From Synechococcus sp. WH 7803 (GTDB taxonomy: Bacteria; Cyanobacteriota; Cyanobacteriia; PCC-6307; Cyanobiaceae): DNA of 64,000 nucleotides. A model generated the notes under the pieces. That model saw nothing but the letters and a program-made list of their open reading frames with translations, was not told where the DNA came from and did not search any database. This document shows positions 26,508-34,543 of this stretch, one piece after another (the stretch's first letter is position 1; every line of letters starts with the position of its first letter). Where the stretch lies: contig CT971583.1 of NCBI GenBank assembly GCA_000063505.1, forward strand, positions 1,085,918-1,149,917, in the 5' to 3' direction. Both the position numbers and the translations under genes were made by a program.

Positions 26508-28040
26508 TCAGGCCCCCAGAAAGAGGCGATAAGCCGGATTCGACGTTTCCTCCCAGCTCGCATAGCCAAGTTCTCTGAGCACCACCTGCCAGTCCTGGAG
26601 CTCATCGGGTTTCACCAGGACCCCCACCACAATGCGACCCACGTCCGCCCCATGGTTTCGGTAGTGAAAAATGCTGATGGACCAGTCCGCATGCAAGGCG
26701 CTGACAAAGCGCATGAGCGCTCCCGGGCGTTCTGGGAACTCGAAGCGATAGAGCAATTCCTGGGGTTGCTGGTTGGCTGGATCAACGCGCATGGGCAGCC
26801 GCCCTCCCACCATGTGGCGAAGGTGAACTTTCGCCAGTTCGTCATCACTGAGATCGAGGCACTCATAGCCATGACTGCGCAGGTAAGCGAGCAGATCCGA
26901 GCGGTCCTGGAGGTCAGCCACCTGGATGCCCATAAAGATCTGGGCGGTCTCGCCGGCACCCATGCGGTAGCTGAATTCAGTGAGGCTTCGTTTGTGAAGT
27001 AGTTCGCAGAGTCGTCTCAGGCTTCCCGGTTGTTCGGGAATCTCCACAGCCAGCATGGCTTCCCGCTCCTCGCCCAATTCAGCCCGTTCGGCAACGAAGC
27101 GCAACCGGTCAAAATTCATGTTGGCTCCGCAAGCGACAGCCACCAGGTGCTGGTCTTTCAGGCCGCGTCGAGCCACATCCGCTTTCAAACCTGCCACTGC
27201 CAAAGCCCCAGCCGGCTCGAGAATCGACCGGGTGTCTTCGAAGACATCCTTGATCGCTGCACAGATCTCGTCGGTGCTGACCGTGACGATGGAATCCACG
27301 TAACGCTGCACCAGGCGGAAGGTGTGCTCACCGACCTCGCGCACGGCCACACCATCAGCAAACAATCCGACTTGCGGAAGTCGAATGCGTTCACCGGCCT
27401 CCAGCGAGAGGGTCATGGCGGCAGCGTCGTGGGGTTCAACGCCAATGATTTGCACATCGGGCCACAGGGTTTTCACGTAGGCCGCAATGCCCCCGATCAG
27501 GCCACCTCCACCAATCGCGATGTAGATGGCATCGGGCGGACGGGGACTCTGACGCAGGATTTCCATGCCCACGGTTCCCTGACCGGCGATGACATCCGGG
27601 TCATCGAACGGGTGGATGAAGCAGAGATGTTCGTTCTCGCTGCGACGGCAGGCTTCGGCATAGGCCTCGTCGTAGGTCTCTCCGTGGAGAACAACTTCAC
27701 CGCCAAGTTGCTTCACGGCCTCAACCTTCACGCTTGGTGTGGTGACCGGCATCACAATCACTGCCCGGCAGTGGAGATGGGACGCACTGAGTGCGACACC
27801 CTGCGCATGGTTCCCCGCACTGGAGGCGATCACACCCCGGCTCAGCTCCTCCTGGGACAGCTGGGCCATCCGGTTGTACGCCCCGCGAAGCTTGAACGAA
27901 AAAACGGGTTGCAGATCCTCCCGTTTGAGACGGACGGTGTTGGCGAGACGGCGACTGAGATTGCTCGCTACATCAAGGGGGGTTTCACGGGCGACGTCGT
28001 AGACCCGCGCACGAAGAATTCTTTGGAGATAGTCGTCCAT
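26508..28040 (-). CDS. ilvA: Threonine ammonia-lyase, biosynthetic IlvA
   Basis: A PLP enzyme that deaminates threonine to 2-oxobutanoate, the first step of isoleucine synthesis. The PLP lysine is in VFSFKLRGAYNRM, and the glycine-rich phosphate-binding loop is in IAIGGGGLIGGIAAYV. The C-terminal third (from about residue 320) contains two ACT-like regulatory repeats (IPEQPGSLRRLCELL and FPERPGALMRFVSAL), which allow feedback inhibition by isoleucine. Length is 510 residues, like the long biosynthetic form. The dxs gene starts 78 bp away in the opposite direction. Confidence 0.95.
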   Translation of the reverse strand: MDDYLQRILRARVYDVARETPLDVASNLSRRLANTVRLKREDLQPVFSFKLRGAYNRMAQLSQEELSRGVIASSAGNHAQGVALSASHLHCRAVIVMPVTTPSVKVEAVKQLGGEVVLHGETYDEAYAEACRRSENEHLCFIHPFDDPDVIAGQGTVGMEILRQSPRPPDAIYIAIGGGGLIGGIAAYVKTLWPDVQIIGVEPHDAAAMTLSLEAGERIRLPQVGLFADGVAVREVGEHTFRLVQRYVDSIVTVSTDEICAAIKDVFEDTRSILEPAGALAVAGLKADVARRGLKDQHLVAVACGANMNFDRLRFVAERAELGEEREAMLAVEIPEQPGSLRRLCELLHKRSLTEFSYRMGAGETAQIFMGIQVADLQDRSDLLAYLRSHGYECLDLSDDELAKVHLRHMVGGRLPMRVDPANQQPQELLYRFEFPERPGALMRFVSALHADWSISIFHYRNHGADVGRIVVGVLVKPDELQDWQVVLRELGYASWEETSNPAYRLFLGA

Positions 28041-28117
28041 GGTTCCAGTGTGACAACCGAGTGGCTGTCGCGGCCGGTAAGGAGGGCCCGTAGATTGCCT
28101 GAATCAGAAGCGGGCCC

Positions 28118-30061
28118 ATGCACCTGAGCGACCTAGCCCATCCCAATGAGCTGCATGGACTCTCCGTGGCAGAGCTCCAAGACGTTGCCAAACAGATCCG
28201 AGAACGCCATCTCGAGGTTGTGTCCAACAGCGGAGGACACCTCGGCCCTGGCCTCGGCGTTGTCGAGTTGACCCTGGCGCTTTATCAAACCCTGGATCTC
28301 GACAAGGATCGTGTGGTTTGGGATGTGGGCCACCAGGCCTATCCCCATAAATTGATCACAGGCCGTTATGCAGATTTCGACTCACTCCGCCAGCAAGGGG
28401 GTGTGGCGGGATATCTCAAGCGCTGTGAGAGTGAGTTCGACCATTTCGGTGCAGGCCACGCCAGCACATCCATTTCCGCTGCACTCGGGATGGCGATGGC
28501 CCGTGACCGCCAAGGTTTGGACTACAAGTGCGTCGCTGTGATCGGTGATGGCGCTTTGACCGGTGGAATGGCCCTCGAGGCCATTAACCATGCCGGTCAC
28601 ATGCCCAACACCCCACTTCTGGTGGTGCTGAATGACAACGACATGTCGATATCTCCCCCTGTCGGGGCGTTGTCAAGCCATCTCAACCGGATGCGCCTCA
28701 GTCCGCCGATGCAGTTCCTCTCTGGAAGTGTTGAAGAAAGCATGCGCCATCTCCCTTTCATGGGCGGCGATTTGCCTCCAGAACTCAATCGGCTGAAGGA
28801 AAGCATGCGCCGACTCGCGGTGCCGAAGGTTGGTGCTGTGTTCGAAGAACTTGGTTTCACCTACATGGGGCCCATTGATGGCCATGACATGGGGGAAATG
28901 ATCCGTACTTTCCAAGCAGCGCATCGCATCGGCGGACCTGCTCTCGTTCATGTGATCACCAAGAAAGGGAAGGGCTATCCCTACGCGGAAGCTGATCAGG
29001 TTGGTTATCACGCCCAGTCAGCCTTTGATCTGGGAACCGGCAAGGCCAGACCCAGCAAAACTCCCAAACCACCGAGCTACAGCAAAGTGTTTGGGCAAAC
29101 ACTGGTGAAAATCTGCGAGCAGAACTCCAAAGTGGTTGGCATCACTGCAGCGATGGCAACGGGCACTGGCTTGGACCTGCTCCAAAAAGCGCTTCCAGAT
29201 CAATACGTCGACGTGGGAATTGCTGAACAGCACGCGGTCACCCTGGCCGCTGGCATGGCTTGCGATGGCTTGCGGCCGGTCGTGGCGATCTACAGCACCT
29301 TTCTGCAGAGAGCGTTTGATCAGATGATCCACGATGTGGGCATTCAGAATCTGCCTGTCACGTTCGTGCTTGATCGTGCAGGAATCGTCGGTGCCGACGG
29401 CCCCACGCATCAAGGTCAGTACGACATCAGCTATCTGCGGGCGATTCCGAATTTCACCGTGATGGCCCCGAAAGATGAGGCCGAATTGCAACGCATGCTG
29501 GTCAGCAGCCTCCAGCATTCCGGACCCTGTGCCATCAGGATTCCTCGGGGACCCGGTGAGGGTGTTCCGCTGATGGAGGAGGGCTGGGAACCCCTGCCGA
29601 TCGGTCGTGGCGAAGTGCTTCGTGACGGTGACGATCTCCTGATCGTGGCCTACGGGGCCATGAATTCAAAAGCGCTTGCGACCGCAGACCTGCTTGCGTC
29701 CTGTGGTGTCCAGAGCACGGTTGTGAATGCCAGATTCCTCAGACCACTGGATGATGAGTTGTTGCATCCGCTCGCGCGTCGAATCGGCAAGGTTGTCACC
29801 ATTGAGGAAGGGACCTTGGCGGGAGGGTTCGGGTCTGCGCTGACTGAGTCGCTGCTGGACGCAGACATCAAGCCTTCAATTTTGCGATTGGGTATCCCAG
29901 ACGTTCTTGTGGATCACGCAACGCCCCAACAAAGCTTCGAGAAATTGGGACTGACCCCTGCTCAGATGGCAGAGTCAATTCAGGGCTTCCTTCAGCGTTC
30001 CAAGCTCACAACGGCCACTTCAGTGGTGCAGCAGCCGAGTGTGAGTGTGTTGGAGAGCTGA
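28118..30061 (+). CDS. dxs: 1-deoxy-D-xylulose-5-phosphate synthase Dxs
   Basis: Dxs condenses pyruvate with glyceraldehyde-3-phosphate, the entry step of the MEP isoprenoid pathway, and so feeds carotenoids, the chlorophyll phytyl chain and quinones. The 647-residue product shows the thiamine-diphosphate motif [19 protein letters not shown], the catalytic [16 protein letters not shown] region, and the transketolase-type [18 protein letters not shown]. The ATG at 28118 is well placed ([20 protein letters not shown]). A long inverted repeat lies immediately after the stop. Confidence 0.96.
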   Translation: MHLSDLAHPNELHGLSVAELQDVAKQIRERHLEVVSNSGGHLGPGLGVVELTLALYQTLDLDKDRVVWDVGHQAYPHKLITGRYADFDSLRQQGGVAGYLKRCESEFDHFGAGHASTSISAALGMAMARDRQGLDYKCVAVIGDGALTGGMALEAINHAGHMPNTPLLVVLNDNDMSISPPVGALSSHLNRMRLSPPMQFLSGSVEESMRHLPFMGGDLPPELNRLKESMRRLAVPKVGAVFEELGFTYMGPIDGHDMGEMIRTFQAAHRIGGPALVHVITKKGKGYPYAEADQVGYHAQSAFDLGTGKARPSKTPKPPSYSKVFGQTLVKICEQNSKVVGITAAMATGTGLDLLQKALPDQYVDVGIAEQHAVTLAAGMACDGLRPVVAIYSTFLQRAFDQMIHDVGIQNLPVTFVLDRAGIVGADGPTHQGQYDISYLRAIPNFTVMAPKDEAELQRMLVSSLQHSGPCAIRIPRGPGEGVPLMEEGWEPLPIGRGEVLRDGDDLLIVAYGAMNSKALATADLLASCGVQSTVVNARFLRPLDDELLHPLARRIGKVVTIEEGTLAGGFGSALTESLLDADIKPSILRLGIPDVLVDHATPQQSFEKLGLTPAQMAESIQGFLQRSKLTTATSVVQQPSVSVLES

Positions 30062-30101
30062 GGTGAGCTCAGGAGGGTCGATCCCCTGTCCTGAGCTCAC
30101 C
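30062..30101. terminator. Hairpin between dxs and psaK (probable bidirectional terminator)
   Basis: A 13-bp perfect inverted repeat, GGTGAGCTCAGGA (30062-30074) and TCCTGAGCTCACC (30089-30101), with a 14-nt loop, lies between the convergent dxs and psaK genes. Only a short T-run (CTTTAG) follows, so termination may be partial or the hairpin may act as a mRNA 3'-end stabiliser. Confidence 0.65.
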
Positions 30102-30112
30102 CTTTAGCTGCA

Positions 30113-30370
30113 TCAAAAGACGCCGCGGGTTGAGAGTCCGAGAATGGCGCCCATGCCGAGCAGGTGACCGAAACTGGTGCAACCGAGCATGGCGCCGTGA
30201 CTCATGCCACCGAAGAAGGATGCGCTGGGCATTTTTGCGCCTTCATTGGGGTACTTGATCGTGGCCTTGCCGATTGCAATGGCGATCACATTGCAGATGA
30301 TCATCACCAGGGCAACCTTGGGCGTCCAAGACACGGATGCGGGGGTGATGGCCAGAAGGGACAGGAACAT
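30113..30370 (-). CDS. psaK: Photosystem I subunit PsaK
   Basis: An 85-residue photosystem I subunit with two transmembrane helices (around VALVMIICNVIAIAIG and FGHLLGMGAILGL), joined by the conserved basic loop ATIKYPNEGAKMPSASFFGG. PsaK sits at the edge of the PSI monomer and can take part in antenna binding. The start MFLSLLAITPASVSWTPK fits the family; the longer in-frame extension (to 30475) is not PsaK-like. The gene is convergent with dxs, and the DUF3593 gene lies 67 bp upstream on the same strand. Confidence 0.93.
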   Translation of the reverse strand: MFLSLLAITPASVSWTPKVALVMIICNVIAIAIGKATIKYPNEGAKMPSASFFGGMSHGAMLGCTSFGHLLGMGAILGLSTRGVF

Positions 30371-30437
30371 GCTGGTTGGAGGCGACGCTTTATCTTCAGC
30401 GTTCAAGGTGACTTCGCTCGTGTCTCGTAAGAGATAT

Positions 30438-30728
30438 TCATCGCCCTGGTTCGTCGATGCGGAGGAGACCAGCAACGATCAGCGCGTTGCTGAGTGTGAG
30501 GAAAGCTTCAGCTCCGCCATGCAGTGGGTCGATGGCAACAAGTTCGGCATCGAAACGTACTTGAGCCACTACTGCAGCAACGATGGTGACGCCAACGAAC
30601 AGGAGTGTGAGTTGAAAGCCCAATCGCGTGAGTCGGTTGAACCAACCGTTGGTGCCGAGCTTGAACAAGAAGAAGAGATAGGGGAACAGCGAAAGCGCAA
30701 AAAGGGGGGCCGGGTCAATGCTGCCCAT
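30438..30728 (-). CDS. DUF3593 small membrane protein
   Basis: A 96-residue, three-helix membrane protein of the DUF3593 family, which is restricted to cyanobacteria and plastid-bearing lineages. The start is MGSIDPAPLFALSLFPYLFF; a longer in-frame ORF runs into the preceding gene and is rejected. The stretch DPLHGGAEAFLTLSNALIV is typical. Its ATG overlaps the stop of the DUF2499 gene (TGATG, one base shared), so the two are translationally coupled. The function is unknown. Confidence 0.85.
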   Translation of the reverse strand: MGSIDPAPLFALSLFPYLFFLFKLGTNGWFNRLTRLGFQLTLLFVGVTIVAAVVAQVRFDAELVAIDPLHGGAEAFLTLSNALIVAGLLRIDEPGR

Positions 30729-31051
30729 CAGTGCTCCTTCATCGAGGATTCTGTGGAAACCGATGGTGTTCCCCGCCAGCTTGCTGCTACGAAGGCAAGA
30801 CAACCATTCCCGATCAAGGTTGTGAAGGCTTGAAGCGTGACCAACCAGCGCAACGATTCCGCATTGTCGTAGAGGTGCCAGGTGCAGGCTGCCATTGCAC
30901 TGATCAAGGCTGGGACCATGGCAAGGCTGAAGAGGCTCACACCGGCGAAGCGGAGACCCGGAGCACGGCGTTGAATCAGAACGATGGCTGCGAGCCACTC
31001 CACAACAGAGGCCCAGTGGATCCACCAGGTTCCCAGCGACAATTCATGCAT
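30728..31051 (-). CDS. DUF2499 small membrane protein
   Basis: A 107-residue protein with about three hydrophobic helices that begins MHELSLGTWWIHWASVVEWL, the DUF2499 signature. Further conserved stretches are ALISAMAACTWHLYDNA and LQAFTTLIGNGCLAFVAA. The family occurs in cyanobacteria and chloroplasts and is usually beside DUF3593, as here. The role is unknown. Its promoter must lie in the 46 bp that separate it from the divergent csaB start. Confidence 0.85.
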   Translation of the reverse strand: MHELSLGTWWIHWASVVEWLAAIVLIQRRAPGLRFAGVSLFSLAMVPALISAMAACTWHLYDNAESLRWLVTLQAFTTLIGNGCLAFVAASWRGTPSVSTESSMKEH

Positions 31052-31097
31052 GACAGGTGACCTCGTGACACCACCGTAACGGCGCTGCCATTCGATA

Positions 31098-32204
31098 ATG
31101 GCTTACAGCGCATCGATCACTGTGGCGAACTCCAGCAACAGCGCTCGTTCCAGGATCCTGATTTGTGGATACTACGGAGAACACAACCTGGGAGATGACG
31201 CGTTACTCTCTGTTCTCTTGAATCAGCTGCAAGGTCGATGGACCCCAGTGATCACCGCCAGAGACCGGCGGGCTGTGCACTCAATGGCGCCAAGTGTTGA
31301 GACTGTTGACAGGCGATCCCTGATCGCGGTGCTGAAAGAGGTGAGACACGTTGATGCAGTGATTCTTGGTGGTGGAAGCCTGCTGCAAGATTCAACAAGT
31401 ACGCGGAGTTTGATTTATTACGTCCTGCTCATGTGGCGAGCCAAGATTCTTCAGAAACCTGTTTTTTTATGGGCTCAAGGTTTAGGGCCTTTGAAACGAC
31501 GAACCAGCAGGCTTCTCGTTGCACGAACGCTGAAAACGGTCACTTCAGCGTCTTGGAGAGATCCGGCTTCATTGCAACAAGCCGAGAACTGGTCGTTGGA
31601 TATTCCAATGGCGATCGGTCCAGATCCCGTTTGGTCTCACACCGCACCGGATTGGAAATCTGGACATTCGTTGATTTTGTGTTGGAGACCAACACCACTG
31701 TTAAGCAACAAGGGCTGGGAGCAGCTGGTCAATGCTTTGGCTCAATTCAGTGAGAAGCACGATTTCAATGTTGTTTGGCTTGCTTTTCATGGTCAGCAAG
31801 ATGCCGATTTGTTCACGCATCTTTGTGAAGAGGCACTCGTTCCCGAAGAACTAGAGAGGCGATCAACTGTTGTTTGCGCAAATTCAATTGCTCAAGTTCA
31901 GAAGCTCTTCAGTGAATCAACGATGGTGATTGCAATGAGGCTTCATGCCCTTATTTTAGCCGCTGTTGGTGGTGTGCCAACGAGTGCACTAAGTTATGAC
32001 CCAAAAGTGAGTGCTGCAGCTGAGCTCGCAGGACTCACTTGCTGCGAGCTCAGTGATCAGCTTTCAGAACAATTGCTAATTGATCAATGGACTGGAGCGA
32101 TGAAGAGTCCTTTACAGAAGCAACAAATCGACACTTTGGCGATTGATGCAACAATACACAGCAAGAATCTCAACCAACAACTTCAAACGTTGCTTGCTGA
32201 TTGA
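31098..32204 (+). CDS. csaB: Polysaccharide pyruvyl transferase CsaB
   Basis: A 368-residue CsaB-family enzyme. These transfer ketal pyruvate from PEP to cell-surface polysaccharide; in some bacteria the product anchors S-layer proteins. The N-terminal CGYYGEHNLGDDALL and VILGGGSLLQDSTSTRS are family signatures, with MVIAMRLHALILAAVGGVP near the C-terminus. The gene opens an AT-richer stretch of the window. Neither an S-layer protein nor a polysaccharide locus is adjacent; the downstream genes on the other strand concern phosphate and ions. Confidence 0.85.
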   Translation: MAYSASITVANSSNSARSRILICGYYGEHNLGDDALLSVLLNQLQGRWTPVITARDRRAVHSMAPSVETVDRRSLIAVLKEVRHVDAVILGGGSLLQDSTSTRSLIYYVLLMWRAKILQKPVFLWAQGLGPLKRRTSRLLVARTLKTVTSASWRDPASLQQAENWSLDIPMAIGPDPVWSHTAPDWKSGHSLILCWRPTPLLSNKGWEQLVNALAQFSEKHDFNVVWLAFHGQQDADLFTHLCEEALVPEELERRSTVVCANSIAQVQKLFSESTMVIAMRLHALILAAVGGVPTSALSYDPKVSAAAELAGLTCCELSDQLSEQLLIDQWTGAMKSPLQKQQIDTLAIDATIHSKNLNQQLQTLLAD

Positions 32205-32232
32205 ATCTTAATTCATTGAGAGGCAAAGAAAC

Positions 32233-33252
32233 TCAGCGAAATTGGGGTTTTTTGTGAACATCAAAACTCATTTGCAAGATCTGTCCAATCGTCATGCCAA
32301 CGGGAATATTGCCGCCAAATGATGAGCCGAGAATATGACGGTAAAGCTTGGAATCAACAAGACGATAGGTTGCACTCTGCAAAGGGATATAATTTGACTG
32401 CTTGACAAGCTGTTCAACGTTACGCAGGTAAAACGTGATGAAGTTTCTGAGAGGGGTCTTCTTGCGTAAAGAAAGGTCGTTGATATAGAGGAAGAGAGGT
32501 CTAGAAAGTGGCTGATAGATTTCTTTTTGTACTGCAGTAACGGAGGGAAGGATGGCATTTCCCTTTGGGTTGACGATACGAATTGCTTTTAAGAGTGAAC
32601 GATTATTTTGATAATAGGAAAAACCAAAATAACCAAGCGCATTCACATTCTTAGCAACACAATTTACAATGACGTTATCGTCTTCGCTAGACTTATAGTC
32701 TGTCCTTGAATTGGTTTTGGATTGATTGATGGCCTTATTGAATATATCAAATGTACCCGAATCCTTACCTGGACCGCACAACTTGATGGGTTGTTCGGGA
32801 AAATCAAGATTGACTTGATTCCAAGTCGACACTTTTCCCTGGGACGACTTTGACCACAAGCGTGAGAGTTCTGATGGCGTTAGGGTATTAAGCCAATTGT
32901 TGGACTGATTAGCAACAACAGTGATGGCATCAAAAGCTATGGGTAACTCAATAAAGTTGACCCCATTTTGTTTGCATTGCTTGATTTCCTGTGCACTGAT
33001 CGGTCGCGAGGCATTCGTCAACGGGATTTTGTTGCTACAAAACTCCCTGAATCCTGCAGACGATCCAGTCGATCGGAGTGATATCTTGACGTTCTGACCC
33101 TGCCCCGTTTCGTTGAATTTTTTGATCGCCAGTGAAGTAACGGGATAAACCGTACTGGAACCCGCAATTGAAAGACTCGCTGCTGATGCAGTTGAGATAA
33201 AGGGTGCAATCAACGCGAGTGAAGCCAGGAAAAAAGAACGACTTAATCCCAT
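32233..33252 (-). CDS. sphX: Periplasmic phosphate-binding protein SphX/PstS-like
   Basis: A 339-residue exported phosphate-binding protein. The signal peptide ends near STASAASLS; SIAGSSTVYPVTSLAI and STGSSAGFREFC carry the phosphate-contacting serines, and GKDSGTFDIFN follows. The pattern is that of the PstS/SphX family, with SphX being the separate high-affinity form of cyanobacteria. The ABC parts of the transporter, pstCAB, lie 14-17 kb away in the same window. Upstream are a CATAAT -10 box and a Pho-box-like direct repeat, consistent with induction by phosphate limitation. The gene is AT-rich relative to most of the window. Confidence 0.88.
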   Translation of the reverse strand: MGLSRSFFLASLALIAPFISTASAASLSIAGSSTVYPVTSLAIKKFNETGQGQNVKISLRSTGSSAGFREFCSNKIPLTNASRPISAQEIKQCKQNGVNFIELPIAFDAITVVANQSNNWLNTLTPSELSRLWSKSSQGKVSTWNQVNLDFPEQPIKLCGPGKDSGTFDIFNKAINQSKTNSRTDYKSSEDDNVIVNCVAKNVNALGYFGFSYYQNNRSLLKAIRIVNPKGNAILPSVTAVQKEIYQPLSRPLFLYINDLSLRKKTPLRNFITFYLRNVEQLVKQSNYIPLQSATYRLVDSKLYRHILGSSFGGNIPVGMTIGQILQMSFDVHKKPQFR

Positions 33253-33261
33253 TGCGCAAAT

Positions 33262-33280
33262 ATCATCAACTCCATTATGA
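33262..33280 (-). repeat. 19-bp leader element, sphX copy
   Basis: A 19-bp sequence located 9 bp upstream of the sphX start. It is repeated with one mismatch before corA at 34475-34493. It contains the predicted -10 box (CATAAT on the minus strand) followed by GGA(G/A)TTGATGAT, so it spans the -10 element and the transcription start. Confidence 0.75.
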
Positions 33281-33316
33281 ACAGAAAAAACATGTTTGGG
33301 TTAACAAAACATTAGG
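33274..33316 (-). promoter_or_regulatory. sphX promoter with Pho-box-like direct repeat
   Basis: On the minus strand a CATAAT -10 box maps to 33274-33279. Upstream, CCTAATGT (33309-33316) and GTTAACCC (33298-33305) form an 8-3-8 direct repeat that resembles the cyanobacterial Pho box (CTTAACCT-type half sites, 5/8 and 6/8 matches). The second half overlaps the -35 position, as in PhoB-type activated promoters. No good TTGACA is present. The repeat partly overlaps the corA stop codon. Confidence 0.5.
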
Positions 33317-34466
33317 AACTGAATTTCCGGCTTCGCCCGGAAAGATCCTGAAACCATCCACGCTTCCATAGAAAATAGGCCTGAAATAAAGCGATTAGAA
33401 TCATCAATATTAAAGAATATAAGTAACCATACTTCCATTTTAATTCGGGCATATTTTCGAAGTTCATCCCATAAATGCCGGCGATAAACGTTAACGGTGC
33501 GAAGATAGTACTCACAATGGTGAGCGTTTTAATGATCTGGTTCATCACATTTCCAGTGCTGGCCATATACGCATCATTGATACTATTCAGTTGTGTACGT
33601 ATGCTATCGCCTATTTCAAGCAATGTATTCACATGTTCAGCCATGTCATGGAGACCTTCGCGAGCAACTGGACCAAGAAGACGCTGACCTTGCCTGAGAA
33701 GGATGATGAGCTCATTGCGTAGAGGCCAAAGCTGTCGGCGAGCAACTCGGTGATTAAATCTCACTTGATAAGCTCGGTTGAGAATCGAAGGAGAAGGTTT
33801 TAATAAAGCAAGTTCCTCCAAATCATCGAGAAAAACACTCATCGATTCAAGCATTGGCAAATGGCTATCTAAAATATCGTCGACAACAAAATGAAATAGG
33901 TTATCCAAGTCGATCGCTTTGACATTATTGGATTTAGCATTCAACCAAGCTTCAAGGTCACCAAATGAACGTTGCGGATTCTCCTGAATTGTAATAAGCA
34001 TGCGATTGGTAAGTACTAAATTATATTGTGCACTGATTAAGTGGGTTGGATCAGTAGCATGAGAAAACTCATGCAGTACTGCCAATACACTATTGTTCGT
34101 GGAATGAATTCTTGACTTCTGAGGAAAAGTTAGGAGAATTTCAATTACGCTTGGCTCCAATGACAGTAATGACAGGTATTGACGTAACTGATCTATATTG
34201 CCGAGGCCACGGAATTGCAACCACATCAACGATTGGGAATTTAAAATGGTCTGCAATTCATCACATGTTTGCACATGAGAAGTGCGCACTTCTTTCGCAT
34301 CAAACTGAAGAATTTTGCAAGACAATGGCGCTCGACCACCATGCAAAAACAAGTGTGCCGGTAAATCGCCTGGACGATCGTGTAAGGGTAATGGCTCGGG
34401 AATACTGTCGGGGGCTAGGCGATCACCAGATTTAAATAGAGACTGATCGCTTGATGAATCGGACAT
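33312..34466 (-). CDS. corA: CorA-family divalent cation transporter
   Basis: A 384-residue CorA protein, which imports Mg2+ (sometimes Co2+, Ni2+ or Zn2+) as a pentamer. The C-terminal signature is IYGMNF (GMN at about 333-335), followed by a second helix (LYSLILMILIALFQAYFL). The cytoplasmic domain has the usual long helices (LPMLESMSVFLDDLEELALL; SIRTQLNSINDAYMASTGNV). The first 35 residues are Pro/Asp-rich and not typical of CorA. It stands between sphX and the RCK protein gene, all on the minus strand. Confidence 0.92.
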   Translation of the reverse strand: MSDSSSDQSLFKSGDRLAPDSIPEPLPLHDRPGDLPAHLFLHGGRAPLSCKILQFDAKEVRTSHVQTCDELQTILNSQSLMWLQFRGLGNIDQLRQYLSLLSLEPSVIEILLTFPQKSRIHSTNNSVLAVLHEFSHATDPTHLISAQYNLVLTNRMLITIQENPQRSFGDLEAWLNAKSNNVKAIDLDNLFHFVVDDILDSHLPMLESMSVFLDDLEELALLKPSPSILNRAYQVRFNHRVARRQLWPLRNELIILLRQGQRLLGPVAREGLHDMAEHVNTLLEIGDSIRTQLNSINDAYMASTGNVMNQIIKTLTIVSTIFAPLTFIAGIYGMNFENMPELKWKYGYLYSLILMILIALFQAYFLWKRGWFQDLSGRSRKFSS

Positions 34467-34474
34467 GTTGAAAG

Positions 34475-34493
34475 ATCATCAATTCCATTATGA
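34475..34493 (-). repeat. 19-bp leader element, corA copy
   Basis: Copy of the element found before sphX (33262-33280), 18 of 19 bases identical and 8 bp upstream of the corA start. It covers the predicted -10 box and transcription start. Confidence 0.75.
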
Positions 34494-34516
34494 GTGTTTT
34501 TTCTAATTACGATCAA
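34487..34516 (-). promoter_or_regulatory. corA promoter
   Basis: On the minus strand a TTGATC -35 box (34511-34516) and a CATAAT -10 box (34487-34492) are separated by 18 bp. The predicted start near 34480 leaves a leader of about 14 nt. The -10 box lies within the 19-bp element shared with sphX. Confidence 0.55.
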
Positions 34517-34543
34517 GAGTACGGATTCGTTTAAGAATGAAAT

